Assembly (NCBI RefSeq): GCF_900104725.1
Contig: NZ_LT629758.1
Location: 372,001 to 436,000, forward strand
Source: Actinoplanes derwentensis
GTDB taxonomy: Bacteria > Actinomycetota > Actinomycetes > Mycobacteriales > Micromonosporaceae
Length of the DNA: 64,000 nt
Direction: 5' to 3'
Both the position numbers and the translations under genes were made by a program. Position 1 is the stretch's first letter. Each line of letters opens with the position of its first letter. This document shows, one piece after another, positions 51,407 to 60,098 of the stretch. The notes below the pieces were generated by a model. The model ran no database searches, was not told the DNA's origin, and was given only the letters and a program-made list of their open reading frames with translations.

Positions 51407-53208
51407 GTTTCCGGCTGCGGATCTTCCTGCTCGTGCTGGTCGTGACCGGCACCGCGATCGGGGCGACCGCCTGGCTCACCCTCAGCCTCACCCGGCACGA
51501 ACTGACCCGCGCCGAACAGGCTCGCGACCGCCACCAGGCCGACATCGTCGCAGCGGTCCAGACCTTCGGGCTACTCAACGGCCGGTGGAACGGCATCGAC
51601 TCGGTGACCGCCGTGCAGGCCGAGAAGACCGGCCTGCACATCCGGATCGTCACCCGCGAATCCGACGAGGTACTGGCCGACTCCGACACCATCGACGGCC
51701 GTGCCGCCGGGCCGGTCCAGCTGCTGCCCGCCGACATCGACGCCAAACCCGTCCTGGACCAGGAGACCGTCTTCGCGGCGCACCAGCGCGGCACCGTCCT
51801 CGCCCGGCGCAACCCCGATGCCACGCCGCAGGCCGAGGCCTTCCGCAAGACCGGACTGCAAGGCCGGTTCCCTGTGCGCAGCCGGCCCGACCTGCCGGCC
51901 GGCCTGTTCGACGTCACCCCGACCGGCGACGACCCGGCCTACCGGGCACTGCTGCAACTCACCCAGTACCGGGCCGCACTCGCCTCGGTGCGGTGCATGG
52001 CCGACAAGAGCACCGTCGCACCGTCGCTGATACTGAGCCGGTCGCCGTATCTGGACAGCGAACGCCGCGCCGCGCAACCCGGCTGCGTGCAGTCCACCGT
52101 CGAACGGATTCTGTCCGACGACTCCTGGCTCGACGAGGTCTGGTACGAGATCGCCGGATGCGACCAGGCCTACGAGGCGTACGGCGAGTGTCTCGACAGC
52201 GGGTTCAGCCGGGCGGCGGTGACCACGTCCGCGATCCCGGTGCGGGTCTTCTTCGGGGCCCGCCAGGACACCGAACTCGCCCCGTTGCAACGGCCCGCCC
52301 TGTTCGGGGCCGCCGGCCTGCTGCTCGTCGCCGCCATCGGCACCGCCTGGATCGCCCGCCGGGTCAGCCGCCCGGTCCGGCTGCTCACCGGCGCCAGCCT
52401 GCAACTGGCCGCCGGCCGTCTCGACGTGCGGGTGCCCACCAGGGGCGAGGACGAACTGGCCCGCCTCTCCGGCGCGTTCAACGCGATGGCCGAGGCACTG
52501 CAGCGCAGCGAGGAACGCCAGCGGCGACTGGTCGCCGACGTCGCCCACGAACTGCGCACCCCGCTGTCCAACCTGCGCGGATACCTGGAGGGCCTGGCCG
52601 ACGGGGTGATCGAACCGACCCCCGAACTGTTCGCCTCCCTGCACGAGGAGACCCTGCTGCAGCGGCGGATCCTGGAGGACCTGCAGGTCCTGGCCCAGGC
52701 CGAAGCCGGCGAACTGGGATACGACCCGGTACCGCTCGACCTGTCCGAACTCGCCGCCACCACCGCCACCGCGCACCGCGCCGTCGCCGCGGCCGCCGGG
52801 ATCGACGTGGTGGTCGACGCGCCCGCGCCCGTCGAGGTGTACGCCGACCCGGACCGGATACGGCAGGTCCTCGGCAACCTGATGAGCAACGCCATCCGCT
52901 ACACCGACGCCGGCGGCCGCGTCGAACTGCGCGTCACCCGCGACGGCCCGGACGCGGTCCTCACCGTCCGGGACACCGGCGTCGGCATGAATGCCGAGGA
53001 GGTGTCCCGGGTCTTCGACCGGTTCTGGCGCGCCGACCTGTCCCGGCAGCGGGCCACCGGCGGCTCCGGGCTGGGCCTGACGATCGCCCGCCGGATCATC
53101 GCCGACCAGGGCGGCAGCCTGGACGCGGAGAGCACCGCGGGGGTGGGGACGACCTTCACCGCCCGGCTACCGATGATCACCAGACCGCCGGGACAGCCAT
53201 TCCAGTAG
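51403..53208 (+). CDS. sensor histidine kinase with four-Cys extracellular domain
   Basis: A 601-aa kinase: transmembrane helix at about residues 5-27, a large extracellular sensor of about 270 residues, second helix about 305-322, HAMP domain (RRVSRPVRLLTGASLQLAAGRLDVRVPTRGEDELARLSGAFNAM), dimerisation domain with phospho-His382 in VAHELRTPLSNLRGYLEG, and ATPase boxes NLMSNAIRYT, DTGVGM, FDRFWRAD and GSGLGLTIARRII. The sensor has Cys at RCMADK, PGCVQS, AGCDQA and GECLDS, able to make two disulfides. Signal unknown. 36 bases before a beta-lactamase-fold gene on the same strand. Confidence 0.91.
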   Translation: MSFRLRIFLLVLVVTGTAIGATAWLTLSLTRHELTRAEQARDRHQADIVAAVQTFGLLNGRWNGIDSVTAVQAEKTGLHIRIVTRESDEVLADSDTIDGRAAGPVQLLPADIDAKPVLDQETVFAAHQRGTVLARRNPDATPQAEAFRKTGLQGRFPVRSRPDLPAGLFDVTPTGDDPAYRALLQLTQYRAALASVRCMADKSTVAPSLILSRSPYLDSERRAAQPGCVQSTVERILSDDSWLDEVWYEIAGCDQAYEAYGECLDSGFSRAAVTTSAIPVRVFFGARQDTELAPLQRPALFGAAGLLLVAAIGTAWIARRVSRPVRLLTGASLQLAAGRLDVRVPTRGEDELARLSGAFNAMAEALQRSEERQRRLVADVAHELRTPLSNLRGYLEGLADGVIEPTPELFASLHEETLLQRRILEDLQVLAQAEAGELGYDPVPLDLSELAATTATAHRAVAAAAGIDVVVDAPAPVEVYADPDRIRQVLGNLMSNAIRYTDAGGRVELRVTRDGPDAVLTVRDTGVGMNAEEVSRVFDRFWRADLSRQRATGGSGLGLTIARRIIADQGGSLDAESTAGVGTTFTARLPMITRPPGQPFQ

Positions 53209-53244
53209 CCTTCCGTGCGTCCCGCGAGAGAAGGAAGATCGCGA

Positions 53245-54072
53245 ATGTTCCGAAACAGGCTGCTTGTCCCGTTAGCTGCCGTCCTGGTGGTCCTGGCCGT
53301 GGCCGGTGGCCTCGTCCTGACCGGTGTCCTGCCCCCGCTGACCGCCGAGGCCCGCAAGGCCTGGCGGCTGGAGAACGCCCTCGACGACATCGCCGAGACC
53401 GCCCCGGACTTCTCGGTGGCGATCCTCGACAAGGCGAACCTCAAGGATTTCGCCTACCGCGGCTCGGACCGGTTCGAGACCGCCAGCGCCGTCAAACTGT
53501 CGGTCCTGGCCTGCGTCCTGCTGCACGCCCAGGACCAGAACCGAGCCCTGACCGAGCAGGAACGAACCCGCGCCGACCGGATGATCCGGGCCAGCGACAA
53601 CGACGCCACCACGGCACTGTTCGGCAGCATCGGCTCGGCCGCCGGGCTGACCGCGTGCGATCAGCGCCTCGGGATGACGGAGACCACCGTCGACAGCGAG
53701 TGGGGCCGGACCACGACCACCGCCGACGACCAGATCCGGCTGCTCGGCAACCTGGTCAGCGACACCAGCGAACTCACCGTCGCCCGCCGTCAGTACGCCT
53801 TCGACCTGATGGCGAACGTGAACGCCGACCAGGTCTGGGGTGTTCCGTCCGCCGCCCGCGACGGCGAGGACGCCCCGGTCAAGAACGGCTGGGACAGCCG
53901 CAGCGACGACGGCGGCCGCTGGATCGTCAACACCCTCGGCCGCCTCGTCTCCGACGACCGGTCCACCAACGTCTCGGTCGTCGTGCTCTCGCACGGCAAC
54001 ACCAGCAAACAGGCCGGGATCGCCCTGGTCGAGAAGGTCGTCGCCGCTACCCGCGAAAACCTCACGTACTGA
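53245..54072 (+). CDS. membrane-anchored serine hydrolase, class A beta-lactamase-like
   Basis: A 275-aa protein with an N-terminal hydrophobic anchor (LLVPLAAVLVVLAVAGGLVLTG). The penicillin-recognising fold is indicated by S-x-x-K at Ser81-Lys84 (TASAVKLS), SDN at 117-119 (IRASDNDATTALF) and KNG in place of KTG (APVKNGWDSRSDDG). The Glu166-type ExxLN motif of active class A lactamases is not seen, so it may be a D,D-peptidase-like or sensing protein, not a resistance enzyme. ATG 53245 follows GGAAG. Likely controlled by the two-component system just upstream. Overlaps the convergent helicase gene by 11 bases. Confidence 0.8.
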   Translation: MFRNRLLVPLAAVLVVLAVAGGLVLTGVLPPLTAEARKAWRLENALDDIAETAPDFSVAILDKANLKDFAYRGSDRFETASAVKLSVLACVLLHAQDQNRALTEQERTRADRMIRASDNDATTALFGSIGSAAGLTACDQRLGMTETTVDSEWGRTTTTADDQIRLLGNLVSDTSELTVARRQYAFDLMANVNADQVWGVPSAARDGEDAPVKNGWDSRSDDGGRWIVNTLGRLVSDDRSTNVSVVVLSHGNTSKQAGIALVEKVVAATRENLTY

Positions 54073-56812
54073 GCAGGGCGGCGATCTCCAGCGCCGCCCG
54101 CCGCGGGTCGCCACCCCACTGGGAACCGAACGCGTCCACCAGCCGCCAGCCGGCCCGGTGCAGGGCGGACTGCCGGGCCAGATGGGCGTCCGGGCCGTCC
54201 GGGTGGACCCCGCACAGCACACCGGCCGCCGACTCCGGCGGGCCCACACACAGGTCGAGCCGCCACGAACCGACCGGGTAACCCGGCCGGACCGGCACCT
54301 CCAGGCGGTTCAGTTCGGTGGCCAGCCGGGCCGCCCAGCCGGTCGGGGCCGCCTGCGTCGGCAGCGCCCGGTCCGGCGGCTCGGTGGCGTATCCCAGGAA
54401 ATCGGCGAGCAACCCGGCCGGGGCGGTTCCCAGAGCACTGAGCACCACCAGCCGCTGCCGGGCCCGGGTGATCATCACGTTGAACAGTTGCGGGTCGGTG
54501 ACGAAACGCCGGCGGCCGGCCGGGTCACCGTCGGTGAGGGCCAGCGACACCACCACCGCGTCGGCCTCGCTGCCCTGGAACGCGTGCACCGTGCCGACCC
54601 GCAGCCCCAGCTCCTCGATCCGTTCCACCCGGAACGCCGCGACCAGGGCCTTCTCCAGGGCGTCGGCCTGTGCCCGGAACGGCGTCAGCACACCGATGCT
54701 GCGGAACCCGGCCGCGGCCAGTTTCTCCACCGCCGCGACCGCCGCCGGAACCTCGTCCCCGGTCACCGGCACCACGTCGATCGCGTCCGCCGCGTCGGCC
54801 GCCGGAGTCCGCGTCATGATCGAGATCCGGCCGTCGTAGAACCGCCGGGCCGAGAACCCGATCAGATGCGGCACGCTGCGGAAATGCTCGTTCAGCCAGG
54901 TCACCGGGGCGGCCGAGGCGGCCAGGTCGAAGGTGCTGACCCGCCGGACGTCGAGGCGGTCGTCGGCGCCGTGCCGGCCCAGGATCTCGCTGACCCCGGC
55001 GTCACTGACGAACGATACGAACCGCAGTTGCCGCGGATCCCCGACGATCAGCGCCCGTTTCGCCCGGGCCAGCACCGGAGCCGCCCGTACCTGATCGACG
55101 TGCGACGCCTCGTCGATCACCACCAGATCGAACAGACCCGGCGCTGCGGGCAGCAGATCCTCCACGTCGGCGACCGTGCCGATCCACAGCGGCAGCGCCC
55201 GCACCAGCGGCGGCGCATCCAGCCGCGCCAGCAGTTCCCGCCGCCGATTCCGCCCGGCCCGTAACGCCGTGGCCAGGGCGGACGCGGCTCGCCGTCCGTC
55301 ACCGTCCCACCGTTTCGCACTGCGCGCCGCATGCCGCACCGCGGTCCCGGCCGCCTCCCGCAGCGCCGCCTCCGCCGCGTGCAGGCGCTCCCACCGGGCC
55401 GTGAGGTCTCCACCGCTGTCCGGCCCGGACGCGAGATCCCGGCCGGTCACCGCTAGCCGCGCGGCCGCCCGCTGAGCGCGGGCCGCGGCCAGAGCCATCG
55501 ACACCCGTTCCGCTGGTACGCCAGGAGAGACGCGCAGAATCCGCAACGCCCGCTTCCGGGCGGATTCGGCCCGTCGCCGCCCCCACCAGCCGGTGCCGGC
55601 CGGCGTCTCCAGCAGACGTGACATCCCGGCCGGGTCCACGTCGTCGTCGAAGGCGCCCGGCACATCGGCGGCGAGCGCGGCCAGCAGCGGTGCGAACTCC
55701 GCCAGCCCGGCTGCCGACTGTTCGGTGCGGAGAACCTCGGTGCAGGCGGCACGCTCCCCACGTACCAGCGCAAGGGTGTGATCGACCGCCTGCCGGTCGG
55801 CGCGCAACTGCCGTGACCCGATGCCCTCCTCGGCGCCCGACGCCAGCGCGGTGGCCAGGTCGTCGCGGCTACCGGTGTCGCCGAACAGCACCGGCCGCGG
55901 ACCCGGATAGCGGGCCAGCAACCCGGCCAGCACCTCGGCGGCGTGCGGCGACTGGGTCGCCACCAGCACCGAACCGCCCCGCGCCACCACCTCCAGGGCG
56001 GCCGCGACCACGGTGTGGCTCTTGCCGTTGCCGGGCGGCCCGGACACCACCGTGACCGGTGCGGTCCGCACCCGCGCCACCACCCGCTCCTGCGCCGCGC
56101 TCAACGGCAACGGCGACACCACCGGCGCGTCCCGGGCCGGGTCCCGCGCCGGCTCGGACCCGGGCTGCTCGCCGGGGCCGTAGACCGCGGCCAGAGCCGT
56201 TCCGGACAGATCCCGGCCCGCCCAGGTCAGCAGCGAGTCCCGCAATCCGCCGCCGAAGACGTCCCGGACCACGAACAGGCCGGCCTTCGCGACCAGGACC
56301 AGACGGTCCTTCGGCAGGCGCGCGGTCGTCTCGGTGACCGCGTCGAACGGCAACCCGGTCGCCTCGGCCACCGACGTCAGCCAGGCCCGGCTGCCGATCG
56401 CCGCCAGCCAGCCGGCGGTGGCCAGACCCGGCGCGGACTCCAGAGCGGCGGCCAACTCCCGGTCACCGACCAGCGGGGTGATCTCCACGTCCCCGGCCGG
56501 CACCACCCGGTAGCCGGTCAGGGCCCGTTCCAGCCGCACCGGCTGACTCAGCAACGGCGCCCGGACCTTGCGCGAGGTCCCGTCGACGTCCGTCTGCCCG
56601 GCCAGGAAACCCCAGCTCCGGTGCAGGATCCGTTCCTCGCGGTGCAGCGTGTCCAAGGCTGCCAGCCGGTCCGACTCGGCCCGGCGCGGAACCTTCTCCG
56701 CGTCGGTGAGCCAGACCAGCGGCTGCCCGCCCCGGGTCACGTCCAGGCCACGGTCGCCGGTGCCGGCCGGGGCCAGATCGGCGAGGACCGCGAGGACGTC
56801 CGACGGATGCAC
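54062..56812 (-). CDS. Upf1/DNA2-like superfamily 1 helicase with decayed nuclease-like C-terminus
   Basis: A 916-aa protein. N-terminal 230 residues unknown; helicase core: Walker A GPPGNGKSHT (258-267), then a 270-residue helical insertion, Walker B VVIDEASHVDQV, motif III VGDPRQLRFVSF, HFRSVPHLIGFS, VLTPFRAQADALEKAL, and motif V/VI VGTVHAFQGSEADAVVVSLAL with NVMITRARQRLVVLSA. The last 110 residues resemble the MTES_1575-type restriction-endonuclease fold (WRLDLCVG ... LHRAGWRLVDAFGSQW) but the catalytic ECDG-like part reads CGVHPDG. Start GTG 56812, 3 bases after the DEAD-helicase stop, so an operon. Confidence 0.83.
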   Translation of the reverse strand: MHPSDVLAVLADLAPAGTGDRGLDVTRGGQPLVWLTDAEKVPRRAESDRLAALDTLHREERILHRSWGFLAGQTDVDGTSRKVRAPLLSQPVRLERALTGYRVVPAGDVEITPLVGDRELAAALESAPGLATAGWLAAIGSRAWLTSVAEATGLPFDAVTETTARLPKDRLVLVAKAGLFVVRDVFGGGLRDSLLTWAGRDLSGTALAAVYGPGEQPGSEPARDPARDAPVVSPLPLSAAQERVVARVRTAPVTVVSGPPGNGKSHTVVAAALEVVARGGSVLVATQSPHAAEVLAGLLARYPGPRPVLFGDTGSRDDLATALASGAEEGIGSRQLRADRQAVDHTLALVRGERAACTEVLRTEQSAAGLAEFAPLLAALAADVPGAFDDDVDPAGMSRLLETPAGTGWWGRRRAESARKRALRILRVSPGVPAERVSMALAAARAQRAAARLAVTGRDLASGPDSGGDLTARWERLHAAEAALREAAGTAVRHAARSAKRWDGDGRRAASALATALRAGRNRRRELLARLDAPPLVRALPLWIGTVADVEDLLPAAPGLFDLVVIDEASHVDQVRAAPVLARAKRALIVGDPRQLRFVSFVSDAGVSEILGRHGADDRLDVRRVSTFDLAASAAPVTWLNEHFRSVPHLIGFSARRFYDGRISIMTRTPAADAADAIDVVPVTGDEVPAAVAAVEKLAAAGFRSIGVLTPFRAQADALEKALVAAFRVERIEELGLRVGTVHAFQGSEADAVVVSLALTDGDPAGRRRFVTDPQLFNVMITRARQRLVVLSALGTAPAGLLADFLGYATEPPDRALPTQAAPTGWAARLATELNRLEVPVRPGYPVGSWRLDLCVGPPESAAGVLCGVHPDGPDAHLARQSALHRAGWRLVDAFGSQWGGDPRRAALEIAALLST

Positions 56813-56815
56813 CGG

Positions 56816-59305
56816 TCAGTGCGGGCCGACGGCCGTCACGGTGATGGCGGCGGCACCCAGCTCGTCGGAGGCGGCCAGGTCGACGGTCGCCTCGATACCC
56901 CAGTCGTGGTCGCCGTTCGGGTCCTCGAACACCTGCCGGACCGTCCACATCGTGGCGCCCTGGTCGATGTGCAGGAACGCCGGACCGCGCGCGGACGGGC
57001 CGGTGCCCAGCGTGACGTACTCCGCGAAGTACTCCTGGATCGCCTTCTGCCAGCGCTCCGACGTCCAGCCGGCCTCCGCATCCAACTCGCCGAGCAGGTC
57101 CCAGCGGCGCAGCGCGGCCAGCTCCGCCCGGCGGAACATCGCGTTGCGGACCAGCACCCGGAATGCCCGCGCGTTGCGGGTGACCGCCGGCGGCTTGTCG
57201 TCGATCCGGACCTCGGGGGCCTCGTCACCGGTCGGGTTCTGCAGGCGCGCCCACTCGTCGAGCAGACTGGAGTCGACCTGCCGGACCAGCTCACCGAGCC
57301 ACTCGATCAGGTCGGTCAGCTCCTCGGTGCGGGCGTCCTCCGGCACCGTCTGGCGCAACGCCCGGTAAGCGTCGGCCAGGTAGCGCAGCACCAGCCCCTC
57401 GGACCGGGACAGGCCGTAGAACGACACGTACTCGGTGAACGTCATGGCCCGCTCGTACATGTCGCGGACCACCGACTTCGGCTTCAGCTCGTAGTCGGCC
57501 ACCCACGGCTGCCCGCGACGGTACGTCTCGTACGCCGCGTCCAGCATCTCCTTCAACGGCTGCGGCCAGGTCACGTCCTCCAGCAGGCGCATCCGGTCCT
57601 CGTACTCGACGCCCTCGGACTTCATCGCGTTGACCGCCTCGCCGCGCGCCTTCTTGCGCTGCTCGGAGACGATCTGGCGGGGGTCCTCCAAGGTCGACTC
57701 GATCACCGAGACGACGTCCAGGGGGTACTCCGGTGCCTCTTTGTCGAGCAGTTCCAGGCAGGCCAGGGCGAACGGTGACAGCGCCTGGTTCAAGGCGAAG
57801 TCCAACTGCAGATCTTCGACCAGCTTGTACGGGCCGGCCTCGCTCTTCACGATGACCCCACCGGCGATCAGGGCCCGTGCGATCCCGACCGCCCGCCGGA
57901 TGTGCCGGCGCTGCGCCGGGCGTTCCTCGTGGTTCTCGGTGAGCAGATGCTTCATCGCCGTGAACGGGTCACCGCCACGGTTCATCACGTTCAGCAGCAT
58001 CGCGTGGCTGACCTGGAACGACGAGGTCAACGGCTCCGGATCGGCGTCCACCAGCCGGTCGTAGGTGGGCTTGCCCCAGCCGACCTGGCCCTCCGGCGGC
58101 TTCTTGCGCACCACCTTGCGCCGCTTCTTCGGATCGTCGCCGGCCTTCGCCATCGCCCGCTCGTTGTCGATCACGTGCTCCGGAGCCTGCACGATCACCG
58201 TGCCGATGGTGTCGTACCCGGCCCGCCCGGCCCGGCCCGCGATCTGATGGAACTCGCGGGCCTTCAACAGGCGCGTCTTCACACCGTCGTACTTCGACAG
58301 GCCGGTGAACAGCACCGTGCGGATCGGCACGTTGATGCCGACGCCGAGGGTGTCGGTGCCGCAGATGACCTTCAGCAGACCGGCCTGCGCGAGAGTCTCC
58401 ACCAGCCGGCGGTACTTCGGCAGCATGCCCGCGTGGTGCACCCCGATCCCGTGCCGGACCAGCCGCGACAGGGTGCGCCCGAAACCGGCGGTGAACCGGA
58501 AGTTGCCGATCGCGGCGCCGATCGCGTCCTTCTCGGCCCGCGTGCACATGTTGATGCTCATCAGCGACTGGGCCCGCTCCAGCGCCGCGATCTGGGTGAA
58601 GTGCACGATGTAGACCGGCGACTGCCGGGTCTCCAGCAGATCCTCGATCGTCTCGTGCAGGGGTGTCACCGCGTACTCGAAGATCAGCGGGACCGGGCGC
58701 TCGGCGTTCGCCACCACCGCGGTCGGCCGGCCGGTCCGGGCCGTCAGGTCGTCCTTGAACCGGGACGTCTCGCCGAGGGTCGCCGACATCAGGATGAACT
58801 GCGCCTGTGGCAACTCGATCAGCGGCACCTGCCAGGCCCAGCCCCGGTCCGGTTCGGCGTAGAAGTGGAACTCGTCCATCACCACCTGGCCGACGTCGGC
58901 GTCCGAGCCCTCCCGCAACGCCAGGTTCGCCAGGATCTCCGCGGTGCAGCAGATGATCGGGGCGTCCGCGTTCACGTTCGCGTCACCGGTCAGCATGCCC
59001 ACGTTCTGGGCGCCGAACACCGCGCACAGGGCGAAGAACTTCTCGCTCACCAGCGCCTTGATCGGCGCGGTGTAGAAGGTGGTGCGGTCACTGGCCAGCG
59101 CTGCGAAGTGCGCGCCGGTGGCCACCAGACTCTTACCCGAACCGGTCGGGGTGTTCAGGATGACGTTCGCGCCGGTCGCGATCTCGATCAGCGCCTCCTC
59201 CTGATGCGGGTACAGGGTCAGGCCCTGCTCCTCGACCCACGATTGAAAGGCGTCGAAGACGGCGTCAGGTTCGGCGGAGCCCGGGAGGCGATCGGTCAGC
59301 GTCAT
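56816..59305 (-). CDS. Ski2/HelY-like DExH-box helicase with DUF3516
   Basis: An 829-aa superfamily 2 helicase: YPHQEEAL Q-like motif, Walker A NTPTGSGKSL (residues 51-60), PIKALVSEKF, motif II DEFH (144-147), MSATLGETS, VHFTQIAALERAQSL, GIGVHHAGMLPKYRRLVETLAQ, VICGTDTLGVGINVPIRTVLF and HQIAGRAGRAGYD. A long C-terminal helical region and a beta-rich end correspond to actinobacterial DUF3516 helicases related to Ski2/Mtr4, which unwind RNA or structured nucleic acids. ATG 59305, 15 bases after a small predicted membrane peptide gene. Upstream partner of the SF1 helicase gene. Confidence 0.88.
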   Translation of the reverse strand: MTLTDRLPGSAEPDAVFDAFQSWVEEQGLTLYPHQEEALIEIATGANVILNTPTGSGKSLVATGAHFAALASDRTTFYTAPIKALVSEKFFALCAVFGAQNVGMLTGDANVNADAPIICCTAEILANLALREGSDADVGQVVMDEFHFYAEPDRGWAWQVPLIELPQAQFILMSATLGETSRFKDDLTARTGRPTAVVANAERPVPLIFEYAVTPLHETIEDLLETRQSPVYIVHFTQIAALERAQSLMSINMCTRAEKDAIGAAIGNFRFTAGFGRTLSRLVRHGIGVHHAGMLPKYRRLVETLAQAGLLKVICGTDTLGVGINVPIRTVLFTGLSKYDGVKTRLLKAREFHQIAGRAGRAGYDTIGTVIVQAPEHVIDNERAMAKAGDDPKKRRKVVRKKPPEGQVGWGKPTYDRLVDADPEPLTSSFQVSHAMLLNVMNRGGDPFTAMKHLLTENHEERPAQRRHIRRAVGIARALIAGGVIVKSEAGPYKLVEDLQLDFALNQALSPFALACLELLDKEAPEYPLDVVSVIESTLEDPRQIVSEQRKKARGEAVNAMKSEGVEYEDRMRLLEDVTWPQPLKEMLDAAYETYRRGQPWVADYELKPKSVVRDMYERAMTFTEYVSFYGLSRSEGLVLRYLADAYRALRQTVPEDARTEELTDLIEWLGELVRQVDSSLLDEWARLQNPTGDEAPEVRIDDKPPAVTRNARAFRVLVRNAMFRRAELAALRRWDLLGELDAEAGWTSERWQKAIQEYFAEYVTLGTGPSARGPAFLHIDQGATMWTVRQVFEDPNGDHDWGIEATVDLAASDELGAAAITVTAVGPH

Positions 59306-59320
59306 GATCTGACAAGTGTG

Positions 59321-59422
59321 TCAGCTCGCCCGGAACGCGGCGTACAGGGGACCGGCGATCCCACCGGCCAGAGTCACCAGAGCGGCCAGCACGGCGACAC
59401 CCGCGACGATACGTGCTCTCAT
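59321..59422 (-). CDS. predicted 33-aa single-span membrane peptide
   Basis: Reading frame ATG 59422 to TGA 59321, 33 residues: MRARIVAGVAVLAALVTLAG then GIAGPLYAAFRAS. Basic N-terminus, one hydrophobic span, codon third positions GC-rich like its neighbours. It ends 15 bases before the DExH helicase gene on the same strand and has no other gene opposite it. No clear ribosome site. Real small protein or chance frame cannot be told. Confidence 0.45.
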   Translation of the reverse strand: MRARIVAGVAVLAALVTLAGGIAGPLYAAFRAS

Positions 59423-59486
59423 GGCCGTCACTCTGGCCCCGCTCGGTTGCGGTACCGGTTGCGATCGGGTTGTAGCGCGCGGTGGT

Positions 59487-59498
59487 TAGGGTCACTGC
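59487..59498 (+). promoter_or_regulatory. leaderless promoter -10 of DUF1707 gene
   Basis: TAGGGT (59487-59492) ends 6 bases before the GTG at 59499; no ribosome-binding site is present. Confidence 0.45.
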
Positions 59499-60092
59499 GT
59501 GGGATCACCTGTGCCGGCGCCGATCTCCGACGGCGACCGCGAGCGAGTGTCCGAGCTGTTGCAGCAGGCGTGCGGCGACGGGCGGATCACCCTGGAGGAA
59601 TTCAGCGTACGAGTCGGCGCCGTCTGGTCCGCCTCGACCGACCTCGAACTGGCCCGGGCCACCGACGGGCTCGCCCCGACCCCCGTCGTCGGCGCCGCCC
59701 GCACCGTCGAGAAGGTCGTCACCGTCCTCAGCCAGCGTAAACGGCGCGGCCGATGGCGGTTGCAGTCCGGCCGGCTCGGCGTCTTCACCCTGCTCGGCTC
59801 CACCCACCTCGACCTGCGGGACGTGATCACCGGCGAGGACGTCATCGAGATCGAGGGCGACTGCTGGTTCGGTGAGTTCACCGTCATCGTCCCCGAGGGT
59901 GTCGAGGTCGAACTGACCGGAACCAGCGCCCTCAGCTCCGAGGAGCTGCGGCTCGCCGCCGTCCCGCGACTTCCCGGCACCCCGGTCGTCCGGGTCCGCG
60001 TCAACGCCTGGTTCAGCAGTGTCGAAGTCCGCTCCAAAGGCCCCGGCAACAACACCGTCCGGGACTGGCTCTCCGACAACCTGGGCCTGTGA
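59499..60092 (+). CDS. DUF1707 domain protein with cell-wall-active-antibiotic-response-like C-terminus
   Basis: A 197-aa protein. Residues 8-60 are DUF1707 (ISDGDRERVSELLQQACGDGRITLEEFSVRVGAVWSASTDLELARATDGL), a short helical domain common at N-termini of actinobacterial proteins. The C-terminal half (LGVFTLLGSTHLDLRDV, IEIEGDCWFGEFTVIVPEGVEVELTGTSALS) is a beta-helix-like DUF2154 type, associated with envelope-stress proteins such as LiaF. No transmembrane segment. Leaderless GTG start. Runs convergently to the membrane protein gene at 60099 with a 6-base gap. Confidence 0.83.
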   Translation: MGSPVPAPISDGDRERVSELLQQACGDGRITLEEFSVRVGAVWSASTDLELARATDGLAPTPVVGAARTVEKVVTVLSQRKRRGRWRLQSGRLGVFTLLGSTHLDLRDVITGEDVIEIEGDCWFGEFTVIVPEGVEVELTGTSALSSEELRLAAVPRLPGTPVVRVRVNAWFSSVEVRSKGPGNNTVRDWLSDNLGL

Positions 60093-60098
60093 ACCGGC

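Noticed and set aside
51381..54281. 966-aa + strand frame overlapping the histidine kinase
   Set aside because: Out of frame with the kinase and hydrolase, both of which have complete motifs; product is Arg/Pro/Gly-rich shadow.
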